The notes beneath the pieces are model-generated. The model made no database searches. It worked only from the letters and a program-made list of their open reading frames with translations, and was not told the origin of the DNA. A program made the position numbers and the translations under genes. From positions 6,859,537 to 6,923,536 of the forward strand of contig NC_021686.1 in assembly GCF_000247815.1 (NCBI RefSeq): 64,000 bases of DNA, written 5' to 3'. Positions 13,297 to 34,400 of this stretch are shown piece after piece. Every line of letters starts with the position of its first letter. Positions within the stretch are counted from its first letter, which is position 1. The stretch comes from Ficedula albicollis (Eukaryota; Chordata; Aves; Passeriformes; Muscicapidae).

Positions 13297-14175
13297 TATC
13301 AGAATCGTGTTGGTGGCAAGGGACTTCTGCAAATTTTGTAGTCCAACTTTCTCCTCATGGCAGGTCCCATTAAAGCAGGTTGCTTTTAGTCATGTTCAAT
13401 TGAGTTATGCATATCTCGAAGGATGGAGTTGCCACAGCCTTTTAGGGCAAATAGTTTCAGTATTTGATCCTTAAAAAAGATAAAAAGAATTGCTTCTTAT
13501 AGTAAATTGCTGTAGGTTGTGCTCATTGCTTCTTAAGCACACCTGGGAAAAATGTAGCTGCAGCTCTTCTACACTCTTCCATTACAAAGTGCTTCGCAGC
13601 ATGGTGATCTCCACTCATCATCTTCTTCAAACCTGGGCAAATCCAGTTCTCTCATCTTCTTGTATGTCATGAACTGCAGCTGCCTGAGTAGTTTGGTAGC
13701 CTTGCTTTAGTGTGTCAATGACTTTCTTGAAATGAGAGACAGACCTCCAGATGTGGTGTCACAAGTGTCACATGGAGGGGAAGATTCAGTTCTCCAAACT
13801 TACCAGTGGTCCTCAGCCCAGTTTGCAGCTGAGCACATTGGCTCCAAGAGCACATGGTTGACTCACATTCAGCTTGTCCACCACAGCCCTCAACTCCTTT
13901 TCTACAAAGCTGTTCTCTATCCAGCCAGTTCCTAGTCTGCCCCACTTGGGGGGTTATGTCAACCCCAATGCAAGGCTTTGCATTTGCCTTTGCTGAACTT
14001 CATGAGGTCCCCAAGAGGTCATTTTTCCAGTCTGACTAGGTCTGTCTGAGTATCAGCCCTGCCTTCCAGAGTATCAGCCACTCCCCCAGTTTGGTATCAC
14101 GCACAAATGTGCTGAGAGGTCACTCTATCCCATCATCCTTGTCATTACATCAGCCATTTCAAGAATCCAAGTTGA
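13297..14175 (-). mobile_element. CR1 LINE fragment, 3' part, about 880 bp
   Basis: The plus strand reads the complement of CR1 ORF2 and 3' end: CCCCCAGTTTGGTATCACGC near the right side, CATTTGCCTTTGCTGAACTT and TATCCAGCCAGTTCCTAGTC in the middle, and AATTTTGTAGTCCAAC at the left (3') end. The reverse transcriptase frame is broken by many stops, so it is a dead copy. Confidence 0.8.
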
Positions 14176-17100
14176 TGTAACCTATATAAAGAAAGCAAGT
14201 CAAATATCCTTCCAGAGATATGCTGAAGACTTCATATTTTAGAAACATGCACACATTGCATTGCCAAGTCTTTTTTTCTCAAGCTATAAAAATAAGTAGC
14301 CCTGGGTTGCACAAGAAGCAGGCTGTGAGTCTTTTTTTCTATGCAAATGCCAAATGTAGAATTTGACTTAGAGAGTGCAAATCTTCTGGAAGACAGAGAT
14401 GACTGTCAGAACCTAAGAGCTAAGCAAGCTGGAAGTTACTTATGGAATCCTTCCCCAGCATCTTCAGTATGTGCCTTTGCTCAAAGACAGGCAATATATT
14501 TCCATGCCATAAAAATGGACATAACTGCATTGGTAAATACGCAGTGGTCTGAGGATGTTCTTGCAATCTCGTTACTTGCTTGGGGGGTTGTATGGACAGA
14601 ATGGACTCTGTGCTAGCAGCTGTTGTACTAAAGGAGCAGAGGGGAGAATAGGGATCAGGAAAAAAAACAAAACTAGAAGGAAAGGAAAACTGTAGTAATT
14701 CAGCTCCTCTGCAAACATTATAGCAGTTTCAAGAACATTTCTGTAATAAACAATCTTTCCAGCGCACAACTGGAATTGGACATTGTTATGGGCAGTGACA
14801 CACTACACAGTGTTTTTGCAGCGTGGACAGAGTAACATTGCTGCAAAAGGGCATGGAAAGGACAATGCTACAGACATGATTCTCGAAATTCTCTTGGGAC
14901 ATATTATGCTACTCAGAGATTTACTGTTACCAGAGACATTACAAGTTATGTTATAGACTGGTATAGTCTTGAAGTTGGATTTTGTTGTGTGTGCTAGAAC
15001 TGGATTTGAGATAATACATGCACATTGCAAAATACTATAAAATGGCTTAGCAGAATGTTTTCTAATATTCCACATGCAGCTTGTCTCTCTAAATTTGGCT
15101 TTATAACTCTTGTACACTTTGAGACAACATCTCCAATAACATGAGCTGAAGAAAACATTGGTAAACAAGAAGCATTGGTTGTGAAAAGGAGCTAAGAGAA
15201 GATGGAAGGACATGAAAGTGAGGAAACCCAGCCAAACCTCCAAAAATAGGAACAAAGGCACTGAATGTTTCCAAACAAACACTCAGATAATTAAGGCTGT
15301 TTGGCTTGGTGTTCTTATGAAGACAACGATGATAAAGAAGTTGTGTGCTACATGGACATTCAGTATCTGAAGGAACATACACTTGTAAAGGATATATTCC
15401 AAGCAGAACCTCTGTCCCAACCCAATGTTTAAGAAGATGTGGGGTAACGCAGAGACATTTACCAAGTATAGCAACAAGTAAACACAATCTTTTGAATTAA
15501 TTTCTGGGAAGCAACTCTTCAGTTCTAATTATTCTGATACCCTCACAGTAAGGCATGTGCTTCTTTCCTTATTTTACTCCAGGAGACAGTGCCACAGAAG
15601 AACCCAATCTGGGACTTAACCTGGGATGCAAAAGATCAAATTTCTGTTTTCCAGCTCTGCTAGAGCCATCATAAAGCACCTTAAGCAAATCATCCTGCCT
15701 CCATTACCATCTCTAACAATGGGAAAATAATTTCTTTCACCATTCTTCTTTAGTTAATTAATTCAGTGGGGCAGCAAGTATGCCCTATGGTGTAAATGCC
15801 ACGTGCTTAATGTGGTAGGCACTTTTTAGTACTTTGCTTAGACACCTAGAGACCCTAGTACCTCTGTATTCAGCAGCAGCAACACTACATTGGTTCACAA
15901 CAGCTAAATGGAGAGTGTATGTAAATTTGACCAAGGTAGGTGCCATGCTGTTTCATTTCTCAGGAAAAATAACTGCTCTAACTAAATGAAAAATTTTAAT
16001 GGAATTATTATTACTACAAAATTACAGCTTTTAACTTTACTGCTGTTAAGTCAGCAGTAAATCTACTGTTACACTTCTATTTAGATCACTGCTTTCACCT
16101 GATCACAGGATAGTGGATAACATTAACTGTATTTTAGACCATTCTAGCACTTTCCATAAACATTTTAACATTTTGAGTTATTATACTCTGTCATTTTTCT
16201 GCATGTACATAATTCTGGACCCTGAGAAATGCAGCTTTTAGAACTCATTTAACAAGTTTGCCAATAATAGTGTTATGCTGTGAGAATGTTCCTCAGTACA
16301 GCCATGTGTCTCAATTATATTTATCCATTTCTCAGATTTAAAAACAAAGCAATCATAAGGTACATGCAGCCTTGTTTGAGAAAGTATATTTGAAAAGCAA
16401 ATGGTTCTCTCCACCCCTACACAGCTCCAGTTGACAGACAGAAGCAATTCATCAGTAAGAGGGAAAATGCCATTTGTCACATATGACAGGCCAGTTTCCA
16501 AGTGCTTCAAATAGAAGAAAAGAAGCACTACAAAAAGAAATATGGCAGGTCTACACTGCCACATAAGTTTTTAATTAAGAAATTTAAAGGGAACCAAATC
16601 TAATTTTAAAAAATGTGACTTTATCATTGTAATCCATATGAACTTCCGGTCTATTACTAATATATTTTCTTAGTCGTGTGCCTGGCAATTTACTGGACAA
16701 TCTAGATTTACCTCAGTAAAAGTATTTCCTTCTATCAGATTTCCTCCCCTCTCACCAATCTCACTGGATGTTCTCCTTTGAACTCTTACTACACTCATAG
16801 GAATCATAACTCATGACTTGCATTCCTTATATCATCACTATGTACAGTTTCTGTTCCTACACATCTTTGTGTACTTTCTGATAGAAGCAGCTGTAGTCTG
16901 AGAATTTCAGTCTCATACGATTTTTCAGCAGTTATAAGATTACTTTCCTTTCTTCAGAGAAAAACATATCAGCTGCACTAATACATTGCATCAGTCAGTG
17001 TCCTGAAGAACAACATGAAATGCAATTCATCTTGCTCCCTTGGATACTGTTTTCATTGTCATATGTAATGGTATGCTGGATGGGATAGTGCTCAACTGAA

Positions 17101-17379
17101 GTTTCATTAAGCAGCTCTCGGACACCATTAAAGTGTTCTAATAGGTGTGACTTATTGACCGGAAGAGTCGGTAAACAAATGAAGTATAAGTGACAGTACC
17201 AGACCAGAGTAACAGTAATTAGCAATGTGACTCCATGAGTAATAGCAAAATTGCCCTGACCCAGTTGATGGCAATAGCAATGAAATGTTAAAAAAAAAAA
17301 ATTAAAAAATCTCAAATAGATGGGTTTTCTACCAACAATTATAAGGGTCATGAGCAATCTTTCTGGTTGTCACACAACC
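14176..17379. other. Intergenic DNA, nothing recognised
   Basis: AT-rich sequence. A 159-codon minus frame (14,803-15,282) and an overlapping 128-codon frame have no domain and are of a size expected by chance in this window. Confidence 0.6.
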
Positions 17380-17860
17380 CACTTCACTGGTATTCTACTC
17401 CAGCTGTGTTGGGACACACCGTGGCAGTTGTGCTCCCCATGTTGGCCAGAGCCAGGCACAGGGGTGGAAGGAGAAGGGTGGGCTGGCAGCATTATCCCAG
17501 CACTCCACACCTGCGGCTGCTCCGTACAGATCTGCCAGGCATCTGGGCTTCACAGGAAGCCCCCAGAAACCTTCCCCTCTCTGCAGAACACCAGCACTCA
17601 GGTTGGAACCCTGCTTATTTCTGCTGTGTGGAGCTCACACCAGCTCTCTCTGCCTTGCCAATTGCCGTGCACAGTCCTGACTGAGCTGCCACACCTCTCC
17701 TGGTGCTCTGCATGTGGTTGCACAAAGGCCTACCAGGTGTACAATGACATATCAATATCCTGCCTCCGATCGATGTTCCACATTATCCCATGCTACCCTC
17801 ACTTCAGTGCCAACACAAACATTTCAGAGAGCTTGGATTAATGAGAGCATAACAAAAACA
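17380..17860. other. GC-rich block of unknown origin
   Basis: A 480-base stretch is clearly richer in G+C than the AT-rich DNA on both sides and has overlapping open frames on the plus strand (the longest 173 codons, 17,320-17,841). No known protein motif is recognised. It could be an old transposon or LTR piece. Confidence 0.35.
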
Positions 17861-19150
17861 AATCTGATCTGTCTGTGCATGCTTTTTGTCCTTGGAATCA
17901 CATCACATATGATTTTCTACCTCTCCTGGAAAAAGAGGAATGTTATAATACAGAAATCAGAGCATTTTAATGCAAAAATAGAATTATTACTCAGTATGTG
18001 CATGAAAAAATTATATTATTGCTTTGATGAAAAAAGCATGCACAAACCCCCCCTCAAACTACCAGCTGCTCTCCAATAGTAAGATGACATGACCAAGAAA
18101 AAGTTCTTGGTAAGTTCCATAAATAAAACTAGTTTTATTTGTCTTTCCATATTCTAGCAGTGTAGGCCTCAATGGGATCCTAAGGGGGTAATATCCTGGA
18201 ATATAATAATGCCAAAAAAGAAAAAAAAGTACAAACACCACAAGACAAAACACACGAACACAAAATCAATACCCTAAGTTTCAGGGCTCCTGATTGCTCG
18301 AACAACTGACAGGAAATGTACTGGTTTCATTTAATTGTATTAATAGAATATGCATTAATAGAAATGCATTAATAGAAGGTCTGAAGAAATACTTGGAAAG
18401 TATGAGCACAGAAAAAATCACATAAAACCAAGTGGTATTGTCTGTGTGTTGAGAGAGGCAATGAAAGTGATTGTAATAAAACACCTAGTTGTAATAATAC
18501 AAGTTGGAAAGGAAATAGAAAGATATGCAAATATAATACAACGTACAAAGAAGCACTGACTTTGAGAGTCGATTTTGTTTGAGGTACAATTAAAAAGTTT
18601 TTATCAAGCTACAAATATCTGTAACTGGCTTAGGAGTTGGTTGTCCTTTAGTCATCCAAGGAAAGGAACAATCAGTGGATGAAGTCTGACTGATGCAGAC
18701 TGCAGATAGAGCACGTCTTCAGCACTGGTGATAATTAGCCACTAGACTAACTTACAACACAGTTCCTGCTTTCCTCTTCAGATCTAGATTGAATTACCTA
18801 GGAACTGCTGCAATTCAGAAAGAAAATACAGCTGCCAGAGCAGGAAGGTGTGGAGAAGCGGGGAGGCGGACCCCGTCCCAGACCTGCGGGGTGTGACCCC
18901 CTGTGCCTGCACCGCGCTCCGCTGCCCGAGTGACAGGTCCCAGCTCTCGCCGGCTCTTCCAGCGGCAGCTCCTCCCTTCTGGCCAGATGGACAGCACAGC
19001 TTGGACTTGGGCTCCGGCTCCGGGGGACCCGGCTCGGGGCAGAAAGCAGCCTCTTATAGCCGGCACGCCGCCGCTGCGGCTCACACCTACACGCTCCGCC
19101 GCCGAGCACAGCGCTGCTGCCGGGACCCGCACCCCCGCCCGCCGCTGCCC

Positions 19151-29204
<10,054 letters not shown>

Positions 29205-31204
29205 ATACATGACTCTTGTATATATTTAAATCTAAAATGACTTTTTTTTGGCCACAGTAGTAACAACAAATGATTTTCCCCTTTCTTGATACCCCTTCAT
29301 TCCACTTCAGCCTCTCCACCCCAAAATGGCCAAAGTAAACATCTTTTCCTCTTACTTACCTTCTCCCATGCACTTTTACTGCCTAAATAGAAATCTCAGT
29401 TTATCAGCTTAAGGATTAACTGACAGTGTTAATTTTTTTTGTTTATATTCAGATTCACAGATTTTTCAGATTGATAATAACATTCACAGTGAACTCTTTT
29501 ATCCACCTCCACGGGCTATAAGATACAAATCAAACTTCTCCTTTTACAAATCTTAGCATTTGTTACTTTGAACTGAGTAGAAAAAGTGCATGGAGTGACA
29601 GTGTCGGCACAAAGAGCCCTCTCATCTACATTAAACACTTATTACAAAGCCTAATTTCGGTGTTGAATTTCATTCACCTGGAGTAATCCTACCTGCATTG
29701 AAGAAGGCCCAATATAATAAGTTTTAAATAGCATTTTTTAAACAGCTGCTTATTTGATATGGCTCAAACTCCTTACTCTGTGTACACCCTGAATTATCTG
29801 TAAGCACAGGGAGGAATTCCACCCTTAGAACTTTAGAGCCAGGTTTAAAAATGCAAATGAAAATATGAAAACAGAAATATGAAAAAAATGTAGAAGTTGT
29901 TGGGACCAACTGGCTTTTCCACAAGTGTTTGATCTGCAAAGCAAGAGTTTATGAAGCTCAGAAGTGAAGTGAGGTTTACACCTTGTCAGGATGTAAAGCT
30001 GGTTTTAGCTAGGGTGACTTCATAGATATTTTTAACCCTTGGGAAGAGAAATCAGTACCTGAACTGCTGAATAATACACTTTTTTGTAACTTTTGATTTT
30101 AACAGTTACAGAGCCAGGAGTGTTTTATGTCTACTTTCATCCACCTCAACTTACTCAAAGGTGCAGGGCTAAAAGACAGGTTTGCAGAGGTCATGTACTT
30201 CAAGACTAAAAAAAAAAAAGTCAAAACCCAAACTAATTAACCCAGCTCTATAGGAATAGTGAAGATTTCAAGACAGATCTTTAATCATGAAAAATATTCA
30301 TAGCCAAATTTAGTTCACATTACTGACACAAATGAAATAAACAAAACAACAAACCAATGCAGAATGCAAAGGGACAAAGTTCTTGAAAAAAATCTTACCT
30401 TTTGATTCAGTCAAAGGAACATACATTAACAAATGTCAATCCTGCCTACATAAAATAACTTTCCAGTCAAAACTTGCTCACAGACATAGATACACACATT
30501 ATATTGCCATAAGTAATTACAGTGTCAGGTCACTTCGCCAAAATAATCCTTTTTAAGAGATAACCCTGAATTTAAGAATTAGCAACAGAATTCAAGAAGA
30601 AAGAGTGAAAGGAGCTATTGATGAAGCCTAACTGATCTGAATAAAAAATTTTCCATGATAATTACCACATTTTCCAAGACACAAGAAAATTCAAGTAGTC
30701 CTTGCCTTCAACTACAGGAATTTTGGAACAAACTCTACTGTGAGGCTGTGTATAGGACAGTCACAATGCTACATGTAAAGAAGACTGAAATAAATAAAGT
30801 TCTTTCAACATCAAGCCTACCCAGGAAGGGCATTCCTTTGGCAAACTGAAATTGAGGAACACATTGCTGGTATGAAATGCTAAGTTTAAAAAGAAGAAGA
30901 AAGAAATCATTGTAGCAGTGCAGAAGACACTGATTTTAAGGCAGGCTTGAAAATACACAGAATGCTCAGGACAAAATAAAGAAATTTATCTGATACAAAT
31001 AAGGTGAGATGACTGTATGAGTTTTATATGGCTATACAGGAATGTGCTTTTTTTTTTCCAACAGAAAATAGTTTTTTCCTTCATCCTCCAATTTGGAATC
31101 AGCTGGTTAAAGAGTAACTTACCTTAAAGCTTTTTTGTATGTTTAAATTAACATAATCCACCAATTTCACTGCCACATAGGTAAAGGAAAAAAAAAAAGC
31201 AAAG
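29205..31204. other. PLA2G10 3' UTR and convergent intergenic gap to BFAR
   Basis: PLA2G10 ends at 29,204 and the BFAR poly(A) signal candidate is at 31,205-31,210, so the two convergent genes are at most about 2 kb apart. Candidate plus-strand poly(A) signals are ATTAAA at 29,630-29,635, AATAAA at 30,336-30,341 and two overlapping AATAAA at 30,789-30,798. Sequence alone cannot tell which is used. Confidence 0.5.
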
Positions 31205-31210
31205 TTTATT
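31205..31210 (-). terminator. BFAR: Candidate BFAR poly(A) signal
   Basis: TTTATT on the plus strand reads AATAAA on the minus strand, 50 bases after the BFAR stop codon. If used, it gives a very short 3' UTR; longer isoforms reading into the PLA2G10 side are possible. Confidence 0.45.
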
Positions 31211-31259
31211 CACAATGTCCATTTTTAGAAGCTAAACAGCTCATGAGTTCCAATGCCAA

Positions 31260-31452
31260 TCACTGCACTTGTGTCTCCAGACGCCTGATCTCTGTGACCA
31301 CAAGATCAATGTTTATAACTGGGTTAAAATACAAGGCCCAGTAAAACAAACAGTTGCAGACAAACTGAGGAATAAAAGGCCAAAAAATGGCAACAAAAAG
31401 TCCCTGGGTTGAGACTTTCCAGAAATGTCTCCACATTCTGTGAGGAATAGTC
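31260..31452 (-). CDS. BFAR: BFAR coding exon 7, last span and stop
   Basis: It encodes TIPHRMWRHFWKVSTQGLFV, then the final hydrophobic stretch with FVCNCLFYWALYFNP, and ends RRLETQVQ and TGA at 31,262-31,260. Confidence 0.96.
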
Positions 31453-34400
31453 CTGTGAAAAAGGAAAGCAAAAGGCTTAGAGGAACTTTCTTGGTTTGTT
31501 TTCACCCAGCTCTAAGAAAAGCTAATAGGTGCTACAGCTTTAAATTACTTAGCCCTTACTCGGGTACCTGTAAAAAACATCATTTTGCACTCCAGGAAGA
31601 ACTCTCCTAAAATCTAGTAGTACCAGATTTAAAGGGGAAGCACTGAGTCAGGCCCCAAAGCCCAGCGGATTCCAGTGCCACATCCCAGCTCTGCTTCAGG
31701 TCCTTTCATGTTCCCCGAGCTGTTCTGGGCACGTTCTGCCCTCTATCGGTTGGCAAAGGGAACCTCACGTCCTTTCATGTTCCCCGAGCTGTTCTGGGCA
31801 CGTTCTGCCCTCTATCGGTTGGCAAAGGGAAAAACCCACTACACACCAAAACGAATTTCTCCCATACATTTTCCAAAGGTCACACCAACTATGAATGTTA
31901 ATATGTTTGAATTAAGACTGATGTAATAACAGAAAAGAGAAATTCTGATAAATTATCAGAACTAGTATCAGTGTAACTAAATTTATTTATGATTCTCATC
32001 CTTTAGGACTCATCCTGTAGTAACTACACTGTATCATGACTACATTCTGATGTATTTAGTTCTCAGCTGACAGTAATACCAGGCACCAGAAGAGACAGTT
32101 CTCAAGGTAAAGTTTAGTATCTCCCAGTGATTAAGAACATGCTTGTTACTGTTTCCACATTTGCTACACCTGGTGAGTAAAACCTCTAAGAAACCTCGGA
32201 AGCACGCACAGAAGTAAATATATTCAAGAACAAGCAGTAGGGATTGCGGATTCACATGTTGTATTAACCTCAGAGTTTGGGTTAGACACTCATTTCAGTG
32301 AGCAACTGTGAAATTATAAGGCTGTTACTTTCTCTTTATAAGGCCGTGTTCTTTCTACCCTCTTCCACAAGCTTAGTAAGACTTACTTCAATTCTCCTCT
32401 GGACCAGAGCCTCCAAAAGGAGAATAATTCCAGAACAGAGAGCAACATGGCATTTACAATTATAAATCTTGATGTCCAATAGTGCACATCTAGCCAATCC
32501 CAAGCAAATTCAGCTATCAACTGGTATGGCAAAAATAAATACTTCACAGTGAATTCTCTCCATTGCCTCCAAGAAGGATCTTTAAGGTCCTGTAAATTAG
32601 GATAAAAAAACACTGTTAATCAATTTTCTATTAAACTGACTTAATACTGGATTATTTCCAATAGTCTTTTGTTGAAAAGCTGGAAAGCAGTAATTTATCT
32701 TTATTATACTTGCTAGTAGATAATACTGTAATGCAGTAATTTCCATTAGATTAGAACATCACTTTCTGTAGTCATGTGAACTTCAGAAGAATCAGTTTCA
32801 CACTTTAAAGTCTTGAAAGCCTAAAATCAATCCTATTAAAGGTAATAGTTGCAACACTGGTTATTGCATACAATAAAATCAAAGAACCACTTCCTCTGCA
32901 GGTCTGTTGTTTTTAAAGTCACTGTGTAAAGAGATGAAATGATGAATAATTACATCATGTGTTTTTATGCTGCTAGTCTTAAAACGCTTATAACTAAAGC
33001 AAGTATGATATTTAATGTTTTGAATACTTACAAGCAGTTTTGTGACAGTATCTTCATACTTGTCTTCTTGCATAGGACAAATTGTGTGCATGAAAGGTAG
33101 GAAAGCTTCTGCATAATCAAACAAGTACAGGTATAACATACTGAGTCTTGGAGAACTCTTCAGTGCATACAGAAGAAAGAGTGATTTTCCTGGGTTTATG
33201 GCCTAAAAGGTATCAAATTATCAGGTTTCAATCAGTGAAAAAATAAAATGAAAGGGATGTGCCAGTTCTTAGATTTTCTGACAATCATTTTTCAAAGGCT
33301 TGTTTTTCAAATATAACAGTTCATTAAACTGAGAAGTTTTTATACAGGTAAACAGTACTTTAACACTCCTCCTGGCTTTAGGAGAATCTTCTTTTAAAGG
33401 TATTACTTTAAAAATAATTAATATACATGACATGATACACTCAATAAAAAATTTACCTTATATTCCCAAAGGTTCTGTGGTGGTTTAACACCTAAAGTTT
33501 TCACACGTTCCAGTTCTGCCATAATAGCTCTCCTATGGTTACTGTTCTCTACACTATAAGGCTCTTTGGTGAAATCCTCTTCAGTCAGTGTTAGGAGGAG
33601 TCTACAAAAGCAGAAGAATTAAAAAGGTAAACAGTGCCTATTCACTAAAAAAAGAAGATGAACAAATACACAGCTGCATACTGAAACAATAAGCTACTGA
33701 TACAAGGTACGTTTTGGATTAAAGAATGGTAAAATACTTTGGGTTGGCAGGGACTTCAAAAGATCATCATTACATTGCATACCAAATGTTCTGCACCAAC
33801 TGCATCTCAGAGCCTGGGTTTTAGATTTCCTTCTTTTCCAGTTTCCTCTTGCCCGCTTTCAGCATGGCTCTTGGGCGGAATACATATGCATATAGCCCAT
33901 GCGTATTTCCACAAGAAAGGAAAGGCGGAAGGGGTGGATAATACATCAGAAGAACTTTACTCTTGATCTCATTTCAGTCTGTATTATTTTTAAAAATTCT
34001 TAGAAAATTTTCAGGTAGCTTGCTAAGTATCTATACTAAAATTTTTCAACAGCAATTGTTAAAACTTCTTTGGAAGGGGTGGATAATACATCAGAAGAAT
34101 TTTACTCTTGGTCTCATTTCAGTCTGTATTATTTTTAAAAATTCTTAGAAAATTTTCAGGTAGCTTGCTAAGTATCTATACTAAAATTTTTCAACAGCAA
34201 TTGTTAAAACTTCTTCTGAAATTTACTCTGATACACCAACAGAATACTCCCACAATCTACATAACACAGTACAGACATTTCACAATAAGCCACCCCTAAG
34301 GAATCTAAATCTAATCACATAATAGTTGTCCTTAACCATCAGGCCTCTCACCTTCCATTTACTTTCTCCAGTAAAAATCTTTCTTTGTAATGTGATGCCC

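Noticed and set aside
14803..15487. 159- and 128-codon overlapping minus frames
   Set aside because: No domain, no splice context, and frames of this length are expected by chance in 64 kb of AT-rich DNA read six ways.
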